From contig CM039182.1 in the NCBI GenBank assembly GCA_008360975.2, forward strand, positions 18,944,324 to 19,008,323: a stretch of DNA of 64,000 nt, written 5' to 3'. The notes beneath the pieces were generated by a model. The model did not search any database and was not told the origin of the DNA. It saw only the letters and a list, made by a program, of their open reading frames with translations. Of the stretch, positions 50,401 through 63,289 are shown piece after piece. How positions within the stretch are numbered: the first letter of the stretch is position 1; every line of letters begins with the position of its first letter. The stretch is from Lichenostomus cassidix. Lineage: Eukaryota; Chordata; Aves; Passeriformes; Meliphagidae. The position numbers and the translations under genes are program-made.

Positions 50401-53400
50401 CCATTTCCTGGACAGTTACAACAGGAATCCTGATTTTCCTCTAATGCTGCTCTACAATTGACTCTCAGTACTTTAAGCAGCTCATAATAACCTCCCCATT
50501 AAAAAAAAAAAAGAAGAAAAAGGATGTATATAGTAAAAAAAAACAAACTACTATATATATATTTATTGTATAACAATACAGTATATATAAAATATACATA
50601 ATATATAAAAAATATATATATAGTAATTTTTCAAAGAGTTTGCCAAAAGCTTAATAAGGATTTTGGTACCATCTTTGTCTTCCTTCTCCTGGTTAAAGAA
50701 GCTGTAATGTACAAGAGCAGGTGTTTAACTCAATTAACCCAAAGAACAGAATAAGATTTGTTAATGTGTCCTATGAACTCTATGCACTGTGTTTTTTTCT
50801 TTCCCTGTTGTACATTGTGGTGTCTGAAACCTCCACATCTGTCACAACCCTCTCAAAGTCTCTCCAGCACAAAGAGGAAAACCTGGATATTCATAAGAAT
50901 TTTTTCATGGATTTTGTGCTCCTATATGTAGCAAATTGGTTTTCACCTAAAATTAATCACTGTTCTTAAAGACTTGGATAGTGGTTATTTAAGAACAAGA
51001 AAAGTAAGTTTATACATAAATAATCCAGGAAATAGATGATAGCAATAAACTCCAGGAAATATTCATGGGCAAGAGGGTCAATAGAAGTTAAGCAGTGACC
51101 CTGAAGCAATAGTACATTATGGTTTTCGAGTCCAATGTACTGAGTGCAAAGGAACAAATTGATTTTTTTAAAGCTATGAAAATTAAACCAACCACAGTAA
51201 AAGTGTTTTATTATACATCAGCAAAAAAATGTAAACCCTGCCATAAAAGCTAGTCGAGTAAAAATAAACATCACCACAGAAACAGAAGGCAAGATTCTGC
51301 TCTTCTTATTTCAGGTGATTCCTCCCTAAGGCTGTGATTCCCTGATGGTTTTATTGCTACCACTGATGGCAGGATTTGGCCTAGCCCTGGGGACCAGTGC
51401 AGTGTGACACTACAGAATTGGCTTTCCTTTGGGAAAGGGGGAGTTGAAGAAAGAGTTCTGAGATTAAATGGAAGAAGTAATGAATTGAAAATATGAATTG
51501 AACATTTTATTCTTAAAAATGAATAACGTTAAAAGCCCCATTTCAGTCTTATTACAGATGTTCTTAAAGTCTCAGGATAGAGTACCAAAAACCAACATCT
51601 GTGCCCATGGCATGTCCCATAGTGTGTGCACAGCAGCTCCTCACTACCCCTACGTACAGCAGGTATCACCCACCTCTAAATAACTTAAAACCAGGCATAG
51701 ATCAGTCCTGCATTGTCAGTCTCTTAATCTCAGAGGCACTATTTCCCTTTTTGCAGAGAAATCCAGACACCAATTCAGCCTCTCTTTCAGGCTGCAACCT
51801 GTGTTATCCTGCTGACCCTCCTGCCATGGACAGGGCTCCTCTCCACACCAAGCTACTGCAAGCAGCTCTAGAGGCAGCTGTGGTATCACCATCCATCACC
51901 TTTGCACAAGCTGATTCTCAGTCTTTTATAGCATCTGCCCCTCATTAACTGCTTAGTAGAGGAAAAAGCAGGAGGAGAGCGGACTGGGGTGTTATTAACC
52001 CGTCCTGGTTGACTGCTGAGCTGTGCAGTGTCCATGCTTCATCACAGCCTTTGATTCCACAGCTCCAGCTGGTGTGACTGGGGGAAGAAGGTTCTAGCTG
52101 TCAGATAAAAGCTGGCTGAACAGTTATATCAGCTCAATTATATTCTGCATAAAGATCTATCTGTGCCTAAAATTGTTACGTTAGCAGGAACAGGCAGTTT
52201 AAAGTGGCATGATGTGATTGACCTGCATTGGTACTGGTCTCAGTAGTCATCTATTGAAATCAAATCTTTCTACATTTGAAGCTCACAAAGAAATGTGTTT
52301 GAGTTTGGAGAGAATGGTGTGGTAAAGATATTTGTTTAGAAAACCTGAAGTAACTTCTAATTTTTTTTACCATTGCTCAGGAATATCAATGCTAAAAGAT
52401 CTCATTCTACTTTTTGATTGATTGCTGTGGTTATGAAAAACCAAACAATTTCCTCAGATCTTGGGTCTGCATTGATCATGTATTAAAAAAGCTGTCAGGA
52501 AAGTAATTGCATTTTTAAATGTATAAAGCATGTGCAAATTTGTGTTTATCTATATGAGTTCTTATGCATTTGTATTCCAAGTTTAGAAACAGAACAAGAA
52601 GAAAATACATTGCAATGAGGCAAACCACCTTTATTCTGGGTACATGGAGGACCCAAAATATAACATTTGGGGAGAACTATATAGAAGAAAATCTGTGCCA
52701 AACATTGTTCCTTATACGGTAACATGTAAGTATATTCCAATTCCCTCCTTCCCCTTTATTAAATAATGTGCAGCACAAGAATAAAAAAAATAAAATAAAA
52801 TGTCTGAATGCTCAGGACTGTAGGTACGTAAAGGCATCTTTTAGATACTTTAATAAGATAATCTGTTAGAAATATTGCTGGAACAGTATCTCAAATTGCA
52901 TTTTTAAAATATATATCTAGATGCCAAGTATAGTTTTGTCTGCTCTGAGGATAGGCAGATCTCTAATCTCTGCAGACACAAATAAACAGTCTAGAATTTG
53001 GTGGATTTTCTACAATAGGTTGAATTAACCCTGCATGGTAAAGCACTCTGCACATCCAGCCTCTGATAACGGGAAAGGCAATAGACAGGTATACATTGCA
53101 TTGTCTGGATTCTTATTTCCAGAAGACAGCATCCTTTCATAGGATATTTGTTATTTATTCAAGCTATACGTGCATCTTTATGCTTCAAAGCTTTGGGAGG
53201 AAAAGTAAACTCTTTGTCATTTATTACTACTAAGCTAAATCTTTGTTCAGCTGTGTCTACCCATGTGCCTGCAAATGCAAATTGTTACATTTGAGGTCAC
53301 AGCATGAAAACCCCTTCCTAGAGCTGATTTTGGATAACAAAATAATTTCCTTCAAATCTCTGATGGGAACTGGGTCTTGATGTCTGATCCTGGCTTCTGA

Positions 53401-54605
53401 AAGACATTTCTTTGGGTGATGAAGAAGGAATTTTCTTTCAAAGGATTAGTCATGAAATTACATGATGGATAAGAACAAGAAATTGACATCCTATGCAGCA
53501 ATCTCTTGCCTCTGATTCTCTGGCTGTGAATCTCACATTCGCTCTAAAAATGTGTGTGTTCAAGAGAATTTGTGGAGAGTGTATATAGCTTGCCCTTGCC
53601 TATGTACCTTTCTGAAAAATATGTAGATGTGGGGTTGACAGCTGTTTTGTTTTGCCTCTCACTCCTTCCCACCAGTAGAATAATGAAGTCTAGGAATCCG
53701 CATCTCACAATTCTGAGACAAATGCACTAACCAGCAGGTAATTGTCCTGCCCATATTTGTGAACATACATGTTGGCAATGTTTCATCCTCCTATGAGGGG
53801 AAGTTCAACATGATCTGGTCACCAGATTGGTGCAGGGAGACTGAAGTTTTCACAGGTCTCAGGGAGGATATTTGGCTTTACTGGCTTGGATAATGTGGTC
53901 TGAATTACTGTGTTGCACTGCATAAACCTAAATCCTTACAGCTGGAGAAGGGAGAGAGATTCAGACTTTTACTTTGCCTCAGTTCCCACATTTAAACTGA
54001 ACCTCAACTACTCACTGCTCACCCAGTAGTTTCATTATGGATCAACCATCTGATAAGGATATCCTAATGTTAGGGGCCATATAAGTCTTTTAAATTGTTA
54101 TGAGATGTTTAAAAATTAATGTAGAATATCTAATTTTTTTCACCAAACTCCCTGACAGAGTGCAGGGATCAAAGTATGCTACCCAGGGACATATCCAACA
54201 TCTGTATGGATATCTGTCAATTCCAGGAATTATTAGTTCTAATTTCCACCTGTAAAACTAAGAAGAAGGCTTAGCTCAAACATAATATTTTTTCAAACCT
54301 TAAGAAGATTTAGCTTCTTTTGTAGCTAGGCATTTCTCTTTTTTGCTAGTTAAATGGTATCACATTTTCTGTTAGTGCAGGGGAAAGGAGAAAATCATGG
54401 ATCTTGCTGGGGCCATAGCTGCTCTCATCCCTTCGTTTCCTCTCTGCTGGTCTTGCTGTGAGCAGCAGCCTCATGTAAGCACCCTGCTTCTTCCTCCTGT
54501 GGGAGCAGAGACCCAGGGTTTGGTGGATGCGGCTCTGGGGCTGTGTGAAGGGAAGAGATGTATGTGCACAAGGGGAAGAGGTGGTTATGGGGAAGGAAAA
54601 GAGGG
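47483..54605. other. No gene recognised
   Basis: AT-rich non-coding DNA to the right of the solo LTR. The interval 51.95-52.25 kb is balanced in composition and free of repeat signatures. Nothing in it can be interpreted further by eye. Confidence 0.55.
50550..50624 (+). repeat. AT-rich (TA)n-type low-complexity tract
   Basis: Alternating TATATA runs separated by short A-rich spacers, with several self-complementary stretches able to extrude. An A-rich tract (50503-50548) adjoins on the left. Confidence 0.85.
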
Positions 54606-54740
54606 AAAGGGAGGGAGGGAGGGAGGGAGGGAGGAAAGAAGGAAGGAAGGAAGGAAGGAAGGAAGGAAGGAAGGAAGGAAGGAAGGAAGGAAGGAAGGAA
54701 GGAAGGAAGGAAGGAAGGAAGGAAGGAAGGAAGGAAGGAA
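54606..54740 (+). repeat. (GGGA)n then perfect (GGAA)25 microsatellite
   Basis: About six GGGA units (54608-54634) pass through a short GAGGAAAGAA transition into exactly 100 bases of GGAA (54641-54740) without interruption. The purine/pyrimidine strand bias allows triplex (H-DNA) formation. GGAA is also the core bound by ETS-family factors. Five overlapping pseudo-frames (Lys/Glu/Gly/Arg-rich on plus; Leu/Pro/Ser/Phe-rich on minus) come from this tract and are not genes. Confidence 0.97.
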
Positions 54741-54850
54741 CTCCCACATGGAAGGTGCACAGGAACTCACATAAAGTGACAGGAGGCTGCTGGTTGAAAT
54801 GAGGAGATTTAGGGGTGTGAGTTGTGTGAAATTGAGGGTAAGTGTTGTGG

Positions 54851-54865
54851 AAAAAAAAAAAAAAA
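54851..54865 (+). repeat. A15 homopolymer
   Basis: Fifteen consecutive A follow the GGAA microsatellite by about 110 bases. No retroposed sequence that would own it as a poly-A tail is recognisable upstream. Confidence 0.9.
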
Positions 54866-57644
54866 CCACTTGGTTGTTAAACATTCAAGAACTGCTGCTT
54901 TACCTGCTCAGACCTTTAGTGCTTAAGGCAGTTAAGAAGGAAATCACAGCAATGAAATTTAAGGATGTATTCTGGTAAAGCTTAGGAAACTAACTTCAGC
55001 AGATGCTTAAAAGTTAAACGTGAGCTTAAAAATGTCACCGAATTTTCCCCTTGAACAGAACTAGTCTGAAATATGTCATTTAATGTAGTTCCATTTCTAG
55101 CTTCGTAAGTAAAACTTAACTTGTGCTTCTCACCATTTCATGGATAATAAAAAGAAGCTGATAGGCACTCCAAATTTTAGGGGATTTATTAAGACTAGCT
55201 AATATCTATTACTGCTTAGGAAAAGCTAGTTTCATATAAGAACAGAATTTTGTGGCTTTGAGAAAGTATATTAATATTTTGGTAGTCTTATTATATAACA
55301 CCTTTTTATGCAAAATTCATACAACCTAAGAGTACTCATGATCGTTCACTTTGTGTAATTATCAGTTAGTACATGATGTATTTTCTGATAATTTATGTTG
55401 CTAATCACACAAAAAATAACCAAACAACTGAGGCCATTGCTTCTCTTAAACCTTCTGCATAACCTTGATTTTGATGGCGCAGCACTGGAATGACCAACAT
55501 GATTAAAATGAAGCACAAGCTCTATACTTTGCTGTAATGTGATCGAAGGAAGGCTGGTTAATGCTTTTCATTGGAGTCCTTGTGTTAGGTCAGAACTGTT
55601 TACCTGGTCTTTCTTGATCAATCACAAGCATGTGCAAAACAGACTACAAACTGAGCTACCAAATGTGTAATTACAGGTTGCACATAACTTCAAGGTCTAA
55701 TTTTACTGTTTTTTAAGGGTTGCTATTAATGTTTAGCAACAATGTGCAGCTTTGTTTTCAATTGAAAAGTGATATAGAAAATGTTATGTCATAACAGAAA
55801 GATTAACAGAAAATAACTTTAAAGATTTTGTTTTATTAGGCTAGTCTTAGAATTAAATTTAACACATATCCTTAAATACAATGTAGAGGACATATTTTAT
55901 AAAATATGTATATATTTTATAAAATATTTATATATAATGCATAAAATATATAAACAAGAACAGAAGATAGTAATATATTATGCATGTATGAAAATTAAAA
56001 TTTATTTACAATTTAGATTGTGGTGACATTGTTAAAGGAACGAACTTCTGAGGGAGTTGTTAAATATATATAGATAGAATATATCCTAAAAAATACCAGT
56101 GCCATAATTTTTCTTCTAGACAAGATATCTTTAGCAGTAATGATGGCTTTTTAATTCTTTTTAAACTTATTCATTATTGTTAAGGTTAAGAGTTCTCAAT
56201 GTGCTACACACTGTCCTTCAGCATAGCTCAGATCAAATATTTTGGGCATTTCCTTTGGGCAGTTTGCCATTGTTCTATTGGACTGAAGTTACAGCAATTT
56301 GACTGGTATGTCTCTTAATCTTTTTTTTTTCCTGGTAGCTATTGAAAGCAAGTATTGTTGTGTCTGTACTGCAGCTGAAGCAGTTTTGCAGTTGAAAACT
56401 TGCATGTTTGCCTTCTGCTTACACAATAATCTATTGGGATACAGGGTTCTGTTGACTGCTGCATAAAATAGCAAGTGCTGTCACCCAAAAAAAGTACAGC
56501 TTTAAGAGAATAGAAATACTTCTCTGTTATCTTGAAAAGGCTGTCTGTGTGATTTATATTGCTGGCAGTGTATTAAATGTGTCATGTGGGTGTCAGGGAA
56601 GGACAAAATATCTTCTGTTATAGAGGCGCCTCCTGTAAGTCTGTTCTTGGGTCCTCCTTAACATATTTACTTTTTTAGCATAATATAAATGGAAATATGG
56701 CATGAAGTACTTTTGCAGTGCACTTTAAATCCGTAGTCAATAATTTCCTAATAAAAAGTAGCCATAGCAATATCTACTCACTATTCACATACTATTAAGG
56801 ACAGAATGTGTCATGAAACTTGAAGCTATGTAAAGAAAAATGGTTGAGTGCAAAAGATTTTCTCCTTATTGGGCTATTTCTTTTCTTTCCTCAAATGCTT
56901 CTTGAAGAATCTTAATTCACAGCTTAAAAGACCCATTAAGCAAATTTTCACATTGTACAATATTGTAGATCTGTGGAACACTGTTGGTCCTTTGGGCATA
57001 GTTTCAAACACATTAGGCCATTTTAGTAGATTAAAGGCAAAACCAGAACCATCTGTCCCCATTCCTGTATCTGCAAACCATATCTCTCCCAAAAGCAAGC
57101 AAGTGACCAGTTAATCTTTTACTTTACTGCCTACATTTCTCCACCAAGTCACCTGAGTCTTTCTAATGGCAACCCTATTTGAGGGATACCCCCGAAAAAT
57201 ACTGAATTGGGATGTTTCTGATAGAGTAAACCACATAATACTGGAATACTAGTAATTTTCCTTCATGTGAACTAAGACCTTTTTATTCATGAAAGAAGAA
57301 TCTGCTAACAAGTCTGCCATTTCAGGCAGGGTACACTTTTTCTTTCTAAATTAAAATGTACAGGGGATTTGGATGCATCCAATTAAGAAACAAACAGAAA
57401 TGATTAAACAAAACCCCACATGCTTTGTCATTCTAAAGAAGATACCACTTTCATAAGGCATGTTGATAGATTATTATCATGTTTGTGAAAATTATTCAGA
57501 ATTGTAAATATTTCATTCTGTTAGGTTCTTGCCATTGGAGAAAAAGAAATTCTATAGTCAATAATTCTGGTACTTGCACAGCAAACATGCATCCAGCTCC
57601 CAAAACTGTTTGTTTTGCACCATACTCCAGATTCCCTCACAGAC
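54866..57644. other. No gene recognised
   Basis: AT-rich DNA including the palindromic tract near 55.9 kb. No open frame longer than 90 codons. Confidence 0.6.
55888..55952 (+). repeat. AT-rich tract with a perfect 20-base palindrome and a near-copy
   Basis: ACATATTTTATAAAATATGT (55890-55909) is a perfect palindrome. A second TATTTTATAAAATA follows immediately, and then TATATAATGCATAAAATATATA. Likely low-complexity expansion; it could extrude as tandem cruciforms. Confidence 0.8.
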
Positions 57645-57750
57645 CACATAGAATATTTGGAGTTGAAAGGGACCCTCAAGGTTTGTTGAGTCCAGCTCCT
57701 GAGTGAACAGCCCATACTGCTCGTTGTACCAAGGGCTTTTCAATGGAACT
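57645..57750 (-). mobile_element. Second tRNA-Ile/CR1-type SINE fragment, reverse orientation
   Basis: The plus strand starts with the reversed CR1-like end (GAATATTTGGAGTTGAAAGG, GACCCTCAAGG, GAGTCCAGCTCCTGAG) and continues into GAACAGCCCATACTG, the reverse of the tRNA-Ile 3' end. After that the tRNA head decays beyond clear alignment. The order is the mirror image of the copy near 19.95 kb. The CR1-like half alone could be a CR1 fragment, but the adjoining reversed tRNA 3' end favours the SINE. Confidence 0.6.
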
Positions 57751-58440
57751 CAAAGTCTTCAAACTTCATTGAGGTGATATTGAAACCTAAGATTTTCTCT
57801 GACTAGAAGAATTAAAAATTATATCTAATCCTATTATCTAAGCGTGGTTGTTTTACAGGCGACTGGGGCAGTCTCTGTGGCAGTGAGAAATGCTACGGTA
57901 ACTACTAGATATCAAAGTGAAATATGAGCTCCAGAACCATGCCACTTACATTGGAAAAATCAGTATATTGCTCATGTTGTAAATTCATATTGAAACAACA
58001 AAAGTTCAACACCAAACTTGTCTTATTGTTATATATTTATTTTCCTGTGTTTCAAATGGAAGAGAATTACTTTTCTGCAATGAGCTATCCCTCTCCACCA
58101 TGTGCCTCATGTTCCTTCCTGGGGGTGCATTCACTCAAACAACAGGCAGGGCACAGCACTTCATGCACCAGATAGAAAGGGTGATGGAGGAAAACAGCAA
58201 TGCTTCAAATGTCTGTGATGATAGGATTTAGGTACAGTTCCTACACCTCAGTTTGGAACAATCTGAAAATTATTTGATCTAATGATGTGAGTCAATTCAA
58301 TGTGAAAAGACAGCGAAACAAAGATAAAGCAAATTACTTAAAACACTGAAATGAAGGTCCCTGCAGTTAAGAGTTTCAATCCATATTTTGGCTATTAAAT
58401 ACGAGTTTCTGAGTGTGGTCTGGAATTTCTTGAGGTCCCA

Positions 58441-58508
58441 GGACTGCAGTTCACATTGACTTCAGTAAGATTTATAGGCAGTTGAAACTCTTGAAAATCA
58501 GGTGACAT
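58441..58508 (+). repeat. Probable ancient sauropsid interspersed repeat fragment
   Basis: GGACTGCAGTTCACATTGACTTCAGT, then GAAACTCTTGAAAATCAGGTGAC, matches by memory a phrase frequent in turtle and bird DNA (CATTGACTTCAGTGGGAG followed by CTTTTGAAAATCAGGCC). It shares the TGACTTCAGT core type with the hairpin at 20.63 kb. Family name unknown to me. Confidence 0.5.
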
Positions 58509-59037
58509 TTTTCATGATAATCAATGTAGTACTACCTGAGGATCAAGAAAGCCTTGAGGAATTTGCAATGCAATATATAAGCTAGAGACAGTATAGAGGG
58601 TAAGTGTAACTTAACCAGCATGATTGAAACAAATTGTCTATTTGATCAAAAATGCATTTCCCTTTCATGTAGAAAAGAGAGTAAGTGAAGAGTTGAATGA
58701 CCAACAAGAGAATATAAGAGGGTGGATAAAAAGGCATATATAAAGATTGAAAATAGGGAAAAGATGGAAAGACTGAAAGTTGAAATAAACAGCTCACTGG
58801 CACAAGAAAAGTCCAGGCAAAAGCACAGACAGTTCTCTGAAGATGCAGAGGTTCAGAGATATCCATGTTTTACTTGCCTTTCCTCATAGCAGCTACCATG
58901 TGTGTTTGTATATAGATTTATGATTCATTTGTGTCAGGTTAAAGTCTATAATGCAAGCTTAACTTAGTTTTAAATAACAAATATGAGCAACTTCATTAAT
59001 CAGTTGATTAATCAGTAATGGTAAAAATCAAAGCTGA

Positions 59038-59456
59038 GTGATGTGACACCTTTCCTATGAGAAAAGCTGAGACAGCTGGGGTTGTTCAGCCTAGAGAAGT
59101 GAAGGCTCTGTGGAGACCTTTTTGAGCTGTTCAGTATGTAAAGGGGCCTATGAAAAAGATGGGGACAAACCTTTTAGTGACACCTGTAGCAAGAAGACTA
59201 GGGGTAATGGTTTCAAACTAAAAGAAGGTAGCGTTAGATTGGACATAAGGAAGAAATTTTTAAAGATTAAAGTGGAAAACCCTTGTACAGATGGTCCAGA
59301 GGGGTGAGCAATATCCCTGCCTTGGAAACATTCAAGGCCAGGTTAGACAGAGCTCTGAGCAGCATGATCTAGATGTCCCTGCTCCTTACAGGGGTGTTGG
59401 AAGAGATGACCTCTAAAGGTCCCTATCAAACCGAACCATTCTATGATTCTATGATT
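59038..59456 (+). mobile_element. CR1 LINE 3' end, best-preserved copy in the window
   Basis: It runs from CCTTTCCTATGAGAAAAGCTGAG through CTGGGGTTGTTCAGCCTAGAGAAG, GTCTAGATGTCCCTGCTCC-like text and AGATGACCTCTAAAGGTCCC, ending in ATTCTATGATTCTATGATT. This is the standard 3' end of the avian CR1 retrotransposon, including the last part of ORF2 and the octamer terminus. It is 5'-truncated, as nearly all CR1 copies are. There is no poly-A tail, consistent with CR1 ending in octamer repeats. Confidence 0.93.
59110..59307 (+). pseudogene. Decayed C terminus of CR1 ORF2 (reverse transcriptase protein)
   Basis: Translation within the CR1 copy contains KGAYEKDGDKPFSDTCSKKT, then TRGNGFKL and RLDIRKKF. 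These correspond to the conserved C-terminal ORF2 stretch in which TRGNG and a following DIRKNFF-type motif recur. The frame ends at 59307, but the homologous continuation (SNIPALETFKARLD) lies in another frame starting near 59306, so an indel has broken the ORF. The endonuclease and the reverse-transcriptase catalytic part are absent. The upstream part of the open frame before KGAYEK is in the wrong frame for ORF2. Not functional. Confidence 0.8.
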
Positions 59457-62400
59457 TTCTTTCCATTTGAAATGAAAAAAATTGTACAACAGCTTGAGAT
59501 CTGTGGATGGTATGCACTGGGAATGCACTTACATTTCAGTTTCATTTCCAGAGAGCTTTTCAGGAGTGCCTGAGGTCGTGAGTTTAACTGCTATTTATAG
59601 GAGGATGACAAGCTAAATATAAGGAGTGAGCCCACATATCTCTACTTATAGGCAAGATTTTGTGAAATAACTTCCTCTTGGTGATTTTTTTCTAGAATTC
59701 CCACTGGTATTGCAAAGCAAAAGTTTTGGTCCCTTTTTTTTTTCCAGTTAAATGCCTCAAGAATTTTCTTTGGATTATATCCAGTGAACATAGAGAAGTA
59801 GCATGCTAGCTTACTCTTTGATTTTTATCTACAAGTAGGAAAAGGGTCATTAACAGGATAGAAATATGAAAATATTTCTATTCCTGGATAGCTAATATGT
59901 TGGATATTTACTGATGTTAATTCTCTCCCTTACTTCTCATCATTCTACTTCGTATATAATTGAAGGTAGTTTTGTTGACGTTACTGGATAGGATTTTTCT
60001 TGTATCTGCCTCTTAGTAGAAAAGTGGAACACATCATACAAACAGGAAAATAAACCGAGACTGAATCCAAATATATCAAGTTCCTTTCAAGTCTTTTACC
60101 TGTGAGAAACAGATCTTCAAGAGAAAGTTCACAGAGTTGGTAAATTAGGCAGATTTTAGAGTAATTTAAAGTAGCATTTAATGTGTTACTTAACTGCCAA
60201 AACAGTGCTTCTTTAAAATTGCCTTATTGGTTAACATATGCAAAGGAAGTTACACGTGTTACCGGAATTTTCAACCTGAGCATCCTTTGGCCACTGCATT
60301 TTCCCAAAGGTGTCCAGAGAAATCTCCTGCAGGCTAATACAGCTAAACAGGAACTGCAAAGTAATTTAATCCTTATCTTCTGGATATTTTAAATTGGTAT
60401 AGGAGGATGTATCCAGGAGTATACTCCTAGGAGTCCATTCCTTTATCCTTTTGATTGGCTTTGCGTCAGTAGGAATTTTGAATATAAGCTCAAGGCAGCG
60501 CATAACCCTGAGAGTCCTACTTACCTCTTCAATTTATTACATGAATAATCACATTGTTACAGTGAATACAGACCCTTCTTACAAAAAGATGCAAATCATT
60601 AATTCCATGACAACACTTCAAATGAATCACACTGAATACTTTAACCACTAAAGCAGCTGTAATACACAGATGCACTGGGGACCAATTGTAATATAGTGCT
60701 TATTAGTGTCCACTTTGGCCAACATGTCCATGTGAATACCCAATAGATTACTAATATTAATGCTCTTGACATTGCATGTTTCTAACATAGCTGTATGTTA
60801 GTGCTCAGTTGTATTGTAAGCCTTAGATATCAAAATCGTAATAATGTTGACTAAAGCTTTACAAATTCGCATAGCATATGTATTGTAAAATACTTGTCAC
60901 AGAATGATACTCTTTTATGACCTGAATAAAGTGGTTGAGAAAAAGAAAAATTAGTCACTTGAAGAAGTAGGACTCAAAATTAAAGATTAAGATAAAGAAA
61001 AAAATGAAAACATCTATCTTTTGAGAGAAAGAAAAAAGAGTTACTTATTATTACCTTTAAATTATTTAGGCTTAGCATCCCAAACTTTCAAAATATGCAG
61101 AAAAAATTAAAGCACTAGATTATCAGGTTTTTTTTTGTTCTCCATAGGTCTATGCTAATCATTGTGCTGAGTGTGAACTGACTTTTTCCTCCTGTTATGA
61201 GCAACCATTCTCTTTGTTCTGAGAATGATCACATAATTACACAGAAGATTAAAGAATTCCCATGAATAATTTGTGCTCATTTCTCCCTGTTAAACCCATT
61301 TAACCCAGTTGAGCGTGCCTTGCTGACTTGCTTCAGAGACTCACATTTTCATTAGAAAACCCACCCTCCCCAGCAGCTGATAAGTTTTTCTGGCTTATCT
61401 TGTTGCCTAAACATTTCCCTGAACTTGACCAGCTCTTCTCCAAAGCATAATCATTTGGCATTGTTCATAAATAAATTATAAAAGTAGAAAATAACTCCTT
61501 TCATGAAAAAATAGTAAAAAGAAAAGAGAAACATTTAAAAATTCATTGAACTATCTGAATGGAAAATTCCTTCTAGTAGCTGGAATCAATGTTGGGTGGC
61601 ATATTTTAGCCTGTGGTCCATGGAGAGCCAGAGAACTGAAAGAATTTCATTGTCACATCACAAGCTACCCTAGTTTACCTCCTACACCAAATTTTCAGCA
61701 CCTGAACACTCAAGCTTTATGCTCTTGTATCTAGGCTGAAAATATTGCTTTTTGGCCATATTAAGATGAGGGCAAAATATGTGGTTTTATAATAAAACAG
61801 TAAATATGCTGTAAATTGCCGGTGTGTTTAAGGTTATGTTCTGATCTATTCCCCTGTCCCCCTTTAAGATGGACCTTGAGTATTGTAATGAAAGTAAAAT
61901 GCAAACCCACCAAGAATAATATGCCCTACAGTTTATCATATCTTAGTCGTCACATACTAAATATCCTTAGAAAAGTGCACCTTTTCTTTATAAGCCCTTT
62001 TTCTTTCTTTCTTTTTTTTCTTTTTTTTCTTTTTTAGCATGAAATATATCCCTATGAATAATTATAGCTGCAGATGGCAAATTAAAGTCCAGATATGAAT
62101 TTTAACTTGCCTGACACTCGTGAAGATCTGTGGATTGCTGCTGCAGGAAAATGCCCACTGTGACCACCCTTCTGGCCAGCTGCATACCTGCTCTCAAATG
62201 AAAAGGGTATACAAGATCAGGGCTACAGCTGATGAAGTGGTAACCTTCTAGGAACAGCTTGGAATGATGTTACTATGCATGTTTTTAGTATTGGGTTTCC
62301 TTCCTTTGCTGCACTTTGTACTTCATCCTCACACAGTGGAGAACAATTTCCTGTTCACAAGCCTTAGAAAGTGACTTGGAGAATTAATGGCTGTGTCTAA

Positions 62401-63289
62401 GTACTCAGCAGAGGAGGAATACTGTTCCGTGTCAGGTGCTCAAGTTCTCACATGCTGTAATCTACGTGGAGCAACACAGCCCACAGTCGATTTTTCTGCT
62501 TAGGTGCTTACCAACTTCCATTTTTGTTCTCCCTCTCCCACCCCTTCTCCCTCTCTTCCCACACACAAACTGAAAATGAAAAACAGAAGATGTCAGTTTT
62601 TGACAGATGCATTACTGCAAGTTATATGTATTTATTAAGCTCTTTCTGTCTAATTTATACAAACAGGGAGAGGGCTGGAAAATGACTATATGTTAGAGAG
62701 CATTTGTATGCCCACTCGTAAGGAAGATTATCCAGTGAAAATCTTCCTATTTCATACATACATTAATGAAATTTGGAGTTAATTAAAACAGTATGAATAG
62801 GATGCATATTATTAAATCTGGACATCTCCATTGCAGACAGAATGTCTAGACTGTCTTTACAGGCAACAGAAAGAATTAGGAACTGATAGAATTCAATATA
62901 CTGCATCCTAGGGTAAGCATCTACCTGGGTACAAGATTAATTTAACCCCTGCCAAACTGATGTCTATAAAAAGTGGAGATTTTTTGTAGCTCCAGTGTTT
63001 ATATATGGCAGCATATCTGATTAAGATTCAGCGGATCAGATCAAAGCTCTAAAAAATACAAGAGCCCATCTCCAGCTGTGTGAGGTACAGAAACAGGTAA
63101 TGAGAAAGCCAAAAGCTGTGCCTGAGGCCTCAGCCACAGCTGAGCAAATAATGAAGGAACCGTAAGGGGAAGCTGAGGACACCTTTGGGTTCAGAATGAT
63201 CTCTGCAGACATGTGCATGGCACAAGCTGGAGACTGAACTTAATGAGGACAATGATGTCAAGGAGGAACTGAGTGCCACCAACACTGTG
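59457..63289. other. No gene recognised
   Basis: AT-rich non-coding DNA with the CTTT tract at 62.0 kb. 61.25-61.45 kb is relatively balanced in base composition with GATA-type and ATAAATAAATTA-type motifs but no clear element. Confidence 0.55.
61997..62036 (+). repeat. (CTTT)n-type pyrimidine tract
   Basis: A run of CTTT units degenerating to CTTTTTTTT, ending in TTTTTAG. Pure pyrimidine on plus. Confidence 0.85.

Noticed and set aside
54346..54884. Several 73-133 codon frames on both strands
   Set aside because: All are translations of the GGAA/TTCC microsatellite (repeating Lys-Glu-Gly-Arg or Leu-Pro-Ser-Phe).
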